DNA from: an uncultured Eubacteriales bacterium
GTDB lineage: Bacteria; Bacillota; Clostridia; Oscillospirales; Oscillospiraceae
Direction of reading: 5' to 3'
NCBI GenBank assembly: GCA_900552725.1
Contig: USAT01000036.1
Span: 1 to 16,390 of the forward strand
DNA length: 16,390 nt
Part shown: one piece after another, positions 1 to 6,142 of the stretch
How the letters are laid out: each line of letters opens with the position of its first letter
Numbering within the stretch: the stretch's first letter is position 1
Program-made: the position numbers and the translations under genes
Notes under the pieces: model-generated
The model's input: the letters and a program-made list of their open reading frames with translations, nothing else
The model's database searches: none
What the model was told of the DNA's origin: nothing

Positions 1-38
1 CTACACACGCCCCACCGATACCCGCCGTACCCCCGCAC

Positions 39-200
39 CCACCCCTTTGGGGGTGGTTCCAAGGAGGGGGCCGCGGCCCCCTCATGGTCGTTTGGGATGG
101 GGTTTTCAGGGGAAGGGGAGTACGAAATCCCCTTCCCCTGAATGGCGTTTTTGCCTACTTTTGCCGCCACGGGCAAAAGTGGGTCGCGCCCGAGGGCGCG
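39..200. repeat. Cluster of five inverted repeats in gene-free DNA
   Basis: Bases 1-262 contain no convincing gene. Instead there are perfect inverted repeats in series: CCACCCC/GGGGTGG (39-45 with 50-56), GGGGGCC/GGCCCCC (66-72 with 75-81), TTCAGGGGAAGGGGA and its complement (105-119 with 128-142, 15 bp, 8-base loop), ACTTTTGCC/GGCAAAAGT (157-165 with 172-180) and CGCGCCC/GGGCGCG (185-191 with 194-200). None is followed by a clean T-tract, so they do not look like ordinary terminators. They more resemble a multi-hairpin intergenic repeat element or the remains of one; family membership cannot be tested from one copy. Short reading frames across this stretch are low-complexity and have no ribosome binding site. 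Confidence 0.6.
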
Positions 201-262
201 AAACCCTCTTACTCACCTCCCAAAAAACTGCCCCTCACCTCCAAAAAACGCCAAAAAAGTGC

Positions 263-291
263 TTGCCATATGGCGCAAAATAGGGTACAAT
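263..291 (+). promoter_or_regulatory. Sigma-A-type promoter of the dockerin/cohesin operon
   Basis: A -35 box TTGCCA (263-268) and a -10 box TACAAT (286-291) are separated by exactly 17 bases. The -10 lies inside a 7-bp palindrome, GGGTACA-A-TGTACCC (283-297), which could be an operator that blocks RNA polymerase. Transcription would start near 298, leaving a leader of about 110 bases before the ATG at 408. That leader contains a small hairpin, ACGCCG/CGGCGT (355-360 with 364-369), and no recognised riboswitch. Confidence 0.65.
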
Positions 292-407
292 GTACCCGTG
301 TATGGAAAGCACGTTCGGCTGAATCTCATAAAGGCGCGTCATACCCCCCGGGGAACGCCGCTTCGGCGTACTTGACGTACCAAATCAAAACGAGAGAGGG
401 AGTGCAA

Positions 408-1256
408 ATGAGGAGAGTTTTATCATTATTACTCACTGTTGCCATGATGCTGTCGTTGGTCGTCGTGGCAGGCGCGGCAGAGAGCGGCAAGGTCGACCTG
501 GTCATCACGCCGAAGGCAACCAACACCGCGAATGTGGTTCAGTTTGATGTCAAGCTGGTGCCCCAGAACGTGACGGAGATCGGCGCGTTCCAGTTCACCC
601 TGACTGCCCAGAACTGCACCATTGACCGCGTGGTCTATCTGAACAATGGCGAAGATGGCACGCAGGGCGGCGGTCTCCAGTTCTACAAGGAGAAGGTAGG
701 TGCCGAGGACTTTGTAAACGGCTATTTTGAGAAGTTTGGCGGCGAGATCACCTCGAACAAGACCGTCTATAAGTTCCTGGCAGCCGGAACGGCCAAGAAT
801 GAGTACACCTACGGCGGTGTGACGTATCCCGCTCATATCTGGAGGAACCCCACCGAGACCCTGATCCTGACCCTGCAGGTCACCATGAACGACGGCGCGA
901 AGAATTGCAGCCTGGCCGTGGATACGACCGCCGGCAGCAGCGGCCGCTTCACCGTGGGCCAGTCCGTGGATGTCGGCAACGGTAAGTACGAAGTCAAAGA
1001 CGCCTGCACCGGTGTTGCCACCAGCGAAAAGTATGGCGCAGATGACGTACTGCTGGGCGATGTCAACGGCGACGGCGAAGTTGACAACATTGATGCGGCA
1101 CTGATTTACGCTTACTTCAATGATAAGTGTTCCTTTACTGAAGAGCAGTTATCAGCGGGTGATGTAAACGGCGATGAGGTAGTTGACAACATTGACGCAG
1201 CGTTGATTTATGCGTATTTCAACGAAGTGATATCGAAGTTCCCTGCAGAAGCATAA
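408..1256 (+). CDS. Secreted dockerin type I protein with cohesin-like N-terminal domain
   Basis: A 282-residue secreted protein. Residues 1-24 form a signal peptide (MRRVL, hydrophobic core, cleavage near AGAA-ES). Residues 28 to about 200 are a beta-rich domain resembling cohesin/carbohydrate-binding folds, a weak assignment. Residues 217-282 are a clear type I dockerin: two calcium loops, DVNGDGEVDNID and DVNGDEVVDNID, each followed by the helix AALIYAYFN. Dockerins bind cohesins and so attach enzymes or adaptors to a scaffold outside the cell. The second loop has Glu where Gly is usual at loop position 6. The ATG at 408 is chosen over in-frame upstream starts because it begins the signal peptide and follows AGGGAG by a few bases. 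The next gene, 16 bases downstream, carries a cohesin-like domain, so the two products may bind each other. GC content falls visibly from about base 1090. Confidence 0.88.
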   Translation: MRRVLSLLLTVAMMLSLVVVAGAAESGKVDLVITPKATNTANVVQFDVKLVPQNVTEIGAFQFTLTAQNCTIDRVVYLNNGEDGTQGGGLQFYKEKVGAEDFVNGYFEKFGGEITSNKTVYKFLAAGTAKNEYTYGGVTYPAHIWRNPTETLILTLQVTMNDGAKNCSLAVDTTAGSSGRFTVGQSVDVGNGKYEVKDACTGVATSEKYGADDVLLGDVNGDGEVDNIDAALIYAYFNDKCSFTEEQLSAGDVNGDEVVDNIDAALIYAYFNEVISKFPAEA

Positions 1257-1272
1257 AAAGGAGGAATTACAT

Positions 1273-3069
1273 TTGAAACGGGTACTTTCTGTAATCTTAG
1301 CATTGAGCCTTGTGCTCTCTCTGTGTTCTGTTGCATTTGCTGCGACGTTGTCTCCGGACACCAACACAAAGACAGTAAAAGCAGGAGAAGAAGTTACGGT
1401 TACTCTGAAGCTGGATGAGAAAATCGAGAAGATCGTAACGATTGCTTACAAGCTGTATTTCAATCCCGATTTGTTTGAACTGGAAAGTAGCACTGGTTGG
1501 ACTGTAAGTGATGCAGCGAAAACGGATAAAACTGGTTCTTACTATAAGATCAGCACAATGGATCCGACCTCTCAGGGGTTGACCTATAATGCAGGTGTGG
1601 TTTGTACACTTGTTTTTAAGGCTAAGGCTGATGTGACGGGTACTCAAAACGGAAGTTTTAGTGTTGCGTTTATGAATGGTATGGACAGTTCCTTGGCCGC
1701 AATTAAGCATGATGCTGGTGCACCCATCTCTGTCACCGTCGAGGGTGCCCATGTCCATAGCTGGACTAAGGCTAAGGATGCCAAGGCTGCTACCTGCAAG
1801 GAAGCCGGCAACATCGAGTACTACACCTGCTCCTGCGGCAAGTATGCCAAGCTGGAGAACGGCAAGTATGTTGAGATCGCCTTGGCTGACACCGTGATCC
1901 CCAAGACCAACAAGCATACCCTGAAACCTGTGGACGCTGTGGTTTCCACCACCTGCGGTAGTGATGACGTTGCCGCGCACTACGAGTGCACCGTCTGCGG
2001 CAAGCTGTTCAGCGACGCTGCTGGCAAGAACGAGACCACGATTGACAAACTGACCACCAAGAAGGCTCACACCCTGGTGAAGGTGGATGCTGTCGCTGCT
2101 ACCTGCACCACGAACGGCACCAAGGAACACTACAAGTGCACGAACGAGAGCTGCGGCAGACTGTTCACCGACGCTGCCGGTAAGAACGAGACCACCGCTG
2201 ATAAGCTGGTGATCCCCGCCGCTCACAAGCTGGTCAAGACCGATGCCAAGGCTGCCACCTGCACCACCCCCGGCAACAAGGAATACTGGACTTGCGATGT
2301 GTGCAAGAAGGTGTTCAGCGACGCTGCTGGCAAGAACAAGATCGCTCTGGCTGATACTACCATTGCCGCTCTGGGCCATAAGCTGACCAAGACCGATAAG
2401 GTCGATTCCACCTGCACCGCTACCGGTCACGAGGCTTATTGGACTTGCTCCCGCTGCAAGGGCATCTTCGCTGACGAGCAGGGTGCCACTGCTACCACCC
2501 TCGACAATCTGACCATCGCGAAGAAGGCTCACACCTCCGGCGACTATGTCACCAACGCCACCGAGCACTTCAAGACCTGCTCCGTCTGCGGTACTGAGAT
2601 CGAAAAGTCCCGTGAAAAGCATACCTTCGTCAAGGACGATACCACCGGTGTTGAGACCTGCAAGTGCGGCTACGCCATCGGCGGTAAGGTCGACGAGAAT
2701 CACCAGCATGCCGCTGGCAACGACTGGTTCCGCGACGAGAACAACCACTGGCACAAGTGCACTGACCCCAAGTGCACCGCCCATGTGGGCGAGGCTAAGC
2801 ATGACTTCAAGACCGTGAGCACCACCAAGGACGGCAACAAGACCACCACCGTCGAGAAGTGCGAGACCTGCGGGTATGTAAAGACCACCACCGTGGACAA
2901 CACCCCCGTCACCCCCGTCAATCCCAGCAAGCCTGGTCGTCCCTCCGGCACCAAGACCGTCCAGTCCGGTAAGACCTTCGACGCTGGCGTCGGTGTGTAT
3001 GTTGGCCTGTCCATCCTGTCCCTGACCGGCTCCGCCGTTGTCATCGGCAAGAAGCGCAAGACCCGCTGA
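1273..3069 (+). CDS. Membrane-anchored cohesin-like protein with Cys-rich repeats
   Basis: A 598-residue surface protein starting at TTG, supported by AAAAGGAGG about 9 bases upstream and by the signal peptide (residues 1-24, cleavage near AFA-A). Residues 25-157 resemble a cohesin domain (AGEEVTVTL, then YKLYFNPDLFEL, later AGVVCTLVFKA). From 160 to about 535 come six or seven diverged repeats of roughly 48 residues with the pattern His-Leu ... ATC ... Y-x-C-x-x-C-G-K ... DAAGKNE. Their Cys pairs could bind metal or form disulfides; I know no function for them. A Pro/Thr linker leads to a tail with TFDAG, one membrane helix (about 572-592) and a basic KKRKTR end, so the protein is probably held in the membrane with the cohesin outward. 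There is no clear LPXTG motif. DNA encoding the cohesin part is AT-richer than the DNA encoding the repeats; the switch is near 1735. Confidence 0.82.
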   Translation: MKRVLSVILALSLVLSLCSVAFAATLSPDTNTKTVKAGEEVTVTLKLDEKIEKIVTIAYKLYFNPDLFELESSTGWTVSDAAKTDKTGSYYKISTMDPTSQGLTYNAGVVCTLVFKAKADVTGTQNGSFSVAFMNGMDSSLAAIKHDAGAPISVTVEGAHVHSWTKAKDAKAATCKEAGNIEYYTCSCGKYAKLENGKYVEIALADTVIPKTNKHTLKPVDAVVSTTCGSDDVAAHYECTVCGKLFSDAAGKNETTIDKLTTKKAHTLVKVDAVAATCTTNGTKEHYKCTNESCGRLFTDAAGKNETTADKLVIPAAHKLVKTDAKAATCTTPGNKEYWTCDVCKKVFSDAAGKNKIALADTTIAALGHKLTKTDKVDSTCTATGHEAYWTCSRCKGIFADEQGATATTLDNLTIAKKAHTSGDYVTNATEHFKTCSVCGTEIEKSREKHTFVKDDTTGVETCKCGYAIGGKVDENHQHAAGNDWFRDENNHWHKCTDPKCTAHVGEAKHDFKTVSTTKDGNKTTTVEKCETCGYVKTTTVDNTPVTPVNPSKPGRPSGTKTVQSGKTFDAGVGVYVGLSILSLTGSAVVIGKKRKTR

Positions 3070-3076
3070 ATTTAAT

Positions 3077-3109
3077 AAAAAATGACCGTCGCAAGACGGT
3101 CATTTTTTT
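3077..3109 (+). terminator. Intrinsic terminator after the cohesin gene
   Basis: Stem AAAAAATGACCGTC (3077-3090) pairs perfectly over 14 bp with 3095-3108 across a GCAA loop (a GNRA tetraloop), and the descending arm runs into seven T residues. It lies 8 bases after the stop codon and closes the dockerin/cohesin operon. Confidence 0.93.
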
Positions 3110-3191
3110 GCCCATCAACAGGCAATTTTTTCCAGCGTCAACATGACGTAAAAAACCCGCCCCAAATCGGGCAGACTACCCCGCACCGGGG

Positions 3192-3220
3192 TTGACAACC
3201 GTCATGCCCGCCAGTATAAT
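3192..3220 (+). promoter_or_regulatory. Consensus sigma-A promoter of the hydrogenase gene
   Basis: The -35 TTGACA (3192-3197) and -10 TATAAT (3215-3220) are both perfect consensus with an ideal 17-base spacer, predicting strong, possibly constitutive expression. Start of transcription is expected near 3227, about 43 bases before the ATG at 3270. A 5-bp hairpin CCCCG/CGGGG (3179-3191) abuts the -35 box, and a small inverted repeat CGTCA-ACA-TGACG (3136-3148) lies further upstream; either could be a regulator site, but no known operator is recognised. Confidence 0.9.
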
Positions 3221-3269
3221 AAAATACTTGGAACAACCTACCCACAGAAAGGAAAAGTAAGGAAAAACC

Positions 3270-4808
3270 ATGAGAAACATTACCTGCAGCATCGCCGACA
3301 CCCGCAAGCGCGTGTTCGCCGAGGTGGCAAAAATGGCCTATGACGAGGATTACTCCCGTATGGAGAAGCTCCCCTATGAGATCATGCCCGGGGAAAAGGC
3401 CACCGTCCGGGAATCCATCTTCCTGGAGCGCGCCATCGTCGGCGAGCGCATTCGCCTGGCCATGGGCCTGCCCCTGCGCTCCGTGTCCGAGCACAGCCTG
3501 CTCAGCGACGGTGTGGAGGAGAGCGCCATCGCGGAGAAATACTACGATCCCCCCCTGATCAACATCATCAAATACGCCTGCAACGCCTGCCCGCCCACCC
3601 ATTACGAGGTCACCAATATGTGCCAGGGCTGCCTGGCCCATCACTGCTATCACGCCTGCCCCAAGAACGCCATTTCCTTCGTCAAGGGCAAGGCCGTCAT
3701 CGACCAGGAGAAGTGCATCAAGTGCGGCCGCTGCAAGCAGAGCTGCTCCTATCAGGCCATCGTCAAGTTCGAGCGTCCCTGCACCGAGGCCTGCGGCATG
3801 AACGCCATCACCAGCGATGAGCTGGGCCGCGCCCAGATCGACCAGGATAAGTGCGTCAGCTGCGGCATGTGCCTGGTGAACTGCCCCTTCGGCGCCATCG
3901 TGGACAAGGGCCAGCTGTTCCAGCTGATCCACGCCATCAACCAGGGCCAGAAGGTGGTGGCCATCATCGCCCCGGCCTTCTGGGGCCAGTTCGGCGACAA
4001 GGTCACCGCAGGCCAGATCAAGGAGGCCATGAAGCAGCTGGGCTTCGCCGCATTGGAAGAGGTGGCCATCGGCGCTGACCTGTGCGCCATCGAGGAGGCC
4101 GAGGAGTTCGTGGAGAACGTGCCGGAGAAGCAGCCCTTCATGGCCACCTCCTGTTGTCCCGCCTGGGCCATGATGGCCAAGAAGGAGTTTCCCGGCATGG
4201 CCCCCTATATCTCCATGACCATGACCCCCATGGTGCTGACGGCCCGGCTCATGAAGCGCCGTGACCCCAACTGCCGCGTGGCCTTCATCGGCCCCTGCGC
4301 TGCCAAGAAGCTGGAGGCCAGCCGCCGCAGCGTCCGCAGCGAGGTGGACTTCGTCCTGACCTTCGAGGAGCTGCGGGGCATGTTCGAGGCCAAGAACATC
4401 GACTTCAGCCAGATCCCCGACGCGCCCTCCCACTTTGAGGCCAGCGCCCCCGGCGTAGGCTTTGCCGCCAGCGGCGGCGTGGCCAAGGCAGTGGAGGACG
4501 TGATCCACCGTGAGCGCCCCAATATGGAGGTCAAGACCGTGTATGCCGAGGGCCTGCGGGAGTGCCGCCAGATGCTGCGCGTTGCCCGCACCGGCAAGTA
4601 CGACGGCTACCTGCTGGAGGGCATGGCCTGTCCCGGCGGCTGCATCGCCGGTGCCGGTACCGTCCGCCCGCCGGAGAAGTCCAAGGCGTGGCTGGAAAAG
4701 TACAAGGCCGCCGCGCCCCTCAGCAACCCCCTGGAGACGGCGTATATCAAGGATCTCTCCCTGCTGCACGAGGACAGCGAGGAATGGGAGCGGGTCAGCC
4801 ACCATTAA
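3270..4808 (+). CDS. Monomeric [FeFe] hydrogenase, group B-like
   Basis: A 512-residue cytoplasmic [FeFe] hydrogenase, expected to combine protons with ferredoxin electrons to release H2. The H-cluster motifs are all present: TSCCPAW (293-299; C295 the likely proton-shuttle Cys, C296 a ligand), GPCAAKKLE (341-349; C343) and MACPGGC (452-458; C454 and C458). Iron-sulfur modules precede them: C104/C107, C118-C121-C126-C130, C149-C152-C155-C159, C171/C175 and C195-C198-C201-C205. The variants TSCCPAW and GPCAAKK, instead of TSCCPGW and MPCxxK, and the domain layout suggest the monomeric group B type common in gut clostridia; this subgroup call is from memory. The gene has its own promoter and terminator, so it is a single-gene unit. 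It converges on the larC end of the minus-strand fermentation cluster, whose oxidoreductase would generate reduced ferredoxin. Maturases HydEFG are not in the window. Confidence 0.93.
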   Translation: MRNITCSIADTRKRVFAEVAKMAYDEDYSRMEKLPYEIMPGEKATVRESIFLERAIVGERIRLAMGLPLRSVSEHSLLSDGVEESAIAEKYYDPPLINIIKYACNACPPTHYEVTNMCQGCLAHHCYHACPKNAISFVKGKAVIDQEKCIKCGRCKQSCSYQAIVKFERPCTEACGMNAITSDELGRAQIDQDKCVSCGMCLVNCPFGAIVDKGQLFQLIHAINQGQKVVAIIAPAFWGQFGDKVTAGQIKEAMKQLGFAALEEVAIGADLCAIEEAEEFVENVPEKQPFMATSCCPAWAMMAKKEFPGMAPYISMTMTPMVLTARLMKRRDPNCRVAFIGPCAAKKLEASRRSVRSEVDFVLTFEELRGMFEAKNIDFSQIPDAPSHFEASAPGVGFAASGGVAKAVEDVIHRERPNMEVKTVYAEGLRECRQMLRVARTGKYDGYLLEGMACPGGCIAGAGTVRPPEKSKAWLEKYKAAAPLSNPLETAYIKDLSLLHEDSEEWERVSHH

Positions 4809-4814
4809 AAGCAG

Positions 4815-4844
4815 AAAAGAGACGCCTATGGCGTCTCTTTTTTT
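4815..4844 (+). terminator. Intrinsic terminator of the hydrogenase gene
   Basis: AAAAGAGACGCC (4815-4826) pairs over 12 bp with GGCGTCTCTTTT (4830-4841) around a TAT loop, followed by more T residues to 4844. The A-tract on the other arm means it could also stop transcripts from the opposite strand. The stem is identical to the terminator at 5234-5260. Confidence 0.92.
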
Positions 4845-4876
4845 GCGCAAAACGCGGAAAACCGCAGCGGTGCTTT

Positions 4877-5170
4877 CGTAGGGGGCGATGCCCACATCGC
4901 CCCGTGCGGCATCCAGGCAGGGTTCAGCATTTTTTTCGTAGGGGCGGACGACCCTGTCCGCCCTGGCGACGTCCCGGCAAATCTCCCATAGGGGCGATAC
5001 CCCAAGGGTACTCGTTCCGCTTTGCTCCACTGCGTTCGCCCCTCCCCTACGAATATTGGTAAACGCAGTACCCCGAAGGCACCGTGCAGGGGCGGGGGTG
5101 TGCAGGCAAGCGGCGGGGTGAGGTCACCCCGCCCTACGGAGGGGCGCCGGGGACGCCGCCCCCTACGGCG
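4877..5170. repeat. Cluster of short CGTAGGGG-bounded GC-rich repeats
   Basis: The 390 bases between the two terminators hold no credible gene. They carry repeated units marked by CGTAGGGG (4877-4884, 4937-4944), a variant CATAGGGG (4987-4994) and the reverse-complement mark CCCCTACG or GCCCTACG (5044-5051, 5131-5138, 5160-5167). Units fold as small hairpins: GGGGCGATG with CATCGCCCC (4882-4890, 4895-4903), GGGCGGAC with GTCCGCCC (4942-4949, 4956-4963), and GGGGTGA with TCACCCC (5115-5121, 5124-5130). This resembles a dispersed intergenic repeat family of Oscillospiraceae genomes. Marks in the left half point one way and those in the right half the other, so the array is roughly an inverted pair. 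Reading frames crossing it encode only low-complexity Arg/Pro/Gly-rich sequence. Confidence 0.7.
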
Positions 5171-5233
5171 GGAGCGCCGGTGGAGCGTTTCGTGGGGTGG
5201 GCTGTATGTGGTGCGCTGTGCGCTGTACGGCAG

Positions 5234-5260
5234 AAAAGAGACGCCGGGGGCGTCTCTTTT
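5234..5260 (-). terminator. Terminator of the minus-strand operon after larC
   Basis: AAAAGAGACGCC (5234-5245) pairs with GGCGTCTCTTTT (5249-5260) around a 3-base GGG loop. Read on the minus strand it begins 17 bases after the larC stop and ends in four T residues, giving a somewhat weaker U-tract than its twin at 4815-4844. Confidence 0.85.
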
Positions 5261-5277
5261 GCAATATACAGCACCGA

Positions 5278-6078
5278 TCACTGGGTGTCGCCCCAGAAGG
5301 CGCGGAGGCAGTTGGCGGCGGCGAACTCCTTGGTGCCCATGCCGTAGCCGATGGCTTGGGTGGTCATGACGGGCATGTCGCCGAAGCGGGACACGAAGTG
5401 CTTCAGCAGCGCCGCGCCGGTGGGGGTACACAGCTCCGTCTGGATGGTACCGCTGTAGGCGGGGATGCCCTGCAGCAGGTACGCCGTGGCGGGGGTGGGC
5501 GCCGGCAGGATGCCGTGGGCGCACCGTACCTGGCCGCTGCCCATGCAGACCGGCGAGGCCAGGATCTGCTGCGGGGCCAGCTTATGGAGCAGCAGACACA
5601 CCGCCGAGATGTCCGCCAGGGCGTCCATGGTGCCCACCTCGTGGAAGTGGATCTCCGTCACCGGCACGCCGTGGGCGTGGCTCTCCGCCTCCGCGATCAT
5701 GCTGTACACCGCCAGCACGTCCTTTTTCACCGCCTCCGGCAGGTTCAGGTGATCCTCCACGATGTGCGCGATGCCGTGAAGGCCGGTGTGGTGATGGTGG
5801 CCGTGAGCATGGTCATGGTGATGCGCGTGATCGTGGTCATGGTCATGATGATGGTCGTGCATGGTCTCGGATTCCTCCACGCCGTGGATCTTCACGGACA
5901 TGTGGGTGCCGCGGATGCCGCAGCGCAGGACGCTCTCGCAGCCGTAGACCACGTCGGGGATGCCGATGGCGTTCAGCTCCGCCAGGGCCTCCTCCCTGTC
6001 CGGCATCAGCTCCAGCAGCGCCGCCGTCAGCATATCGCCCGCCGCGCCCATGGCGCAGTCCAGATACAGTGTTTTCAT
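5278..6078 (-). CDS. larC: LarC N-terminal half (LarC1), nickel-pincer cofactor synthesis
   Basis: A 266-residue LarC-family protein. LarC inserts nickel (a CTP-dependent step) into the pyridinium bis-thiocarboxylate made by LarB and LarE, giving the nickel-pincer cofactor of LarA-type 2-hydroxyacid racemases. Visible features: GAAGDM (11-16; usually GxSGDM), a histidine run from H74 to H97 with 16 His in 24 residues that should bind nickel, HFHEVGTMDALADI, CAHGILPAPTPAT and ELCTPTGAALL. The protein stops soon after GYGMGTKEF, where family members continue into a C-terminal domain. In Lactiplantibacillus, LarC1 and LarC2 are joined by a programmed frameshift, but here a terminator follows the stop by 17 bases and no LarC2 coding is seen. 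The ATG at 6078 is chosen over an upstream in-frame start because GGAGG lies about 7 bases before it. No larA, larB or larE is in the window. Confidence 0.87.
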   Translation of the reverse strand: MKTLYLDCAMGAAGDMLTAALLELMPDREEALAELNAIGIPDVVYGCESVLRCGIRGTHMSVKIHGVEESETMHDHHHDHDHDHAHHHDHAHGHHHHTGLHGIAHIVEDHLNLPEAVKKDVLAVYSMIAEAESHAHGVPVTEIHFHEVGTMDALADISAVCLLLHKLAPQQILASPVCMGSGQVRCAHGILPAPTPATAYLLQGIPAYSGTIQTELCTPTGAALLKHFVSRFGDMPVMTTQAIGYGMGTKEFAAANCLRAFWGDTQ

Positions 6079-6105
6079 CAGGATACCTCCGTATGACAGA
6101 TAGGA

Positions 6106-6135
6106 CTTTCGGGCGGAGTTGCCTCCGCCCGAAAG
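6106..6135 (-). other. Perfect intercistronic hairpin without U-tract (DUF362-larC)
   Basis: CTTTCGGGCGGAG (6106-6118) pairs over 13 bp with 6123-6135 around a 4-base loop. On the minus strand it lies just after the DUF362 stop and before the larC ribosome binding site. No T-run follows, so full termination is doubtful; it could attenuate, or protect or process the mRNA between the two genes. Confidence 0.7.
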
Positions 6136-6142
6136 ATACCGT

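Noticed and set aside
84..407. Upstream extension of the dockerin gene to an ATG at 84
   Set aside because: It would put 108 low-complexity residues encoded by hairpin DNA and the promoter ahead of a perfect signal peptide. The ATG at 408 has its own ribosome binding site.
1750..2600. CRISPR-like or other DNA repeat array
   Set aside because: The repeats follow codon frame and encode a diverged protein repeat; there are no constant direct repeats with unique spacers.
3138..5030. A 630-codon open frame on the minus strand
   Set aside because: It is the antisense shadow of the hydrogenase gene, which carries all three H-cluster motifs.
5197..6096. A 299-codon plus-strand frame across larC
   Set aside because: Its translation is a Val/Met/His-rich mirror of the larC histidine run, antisense to a gene with family motifs.
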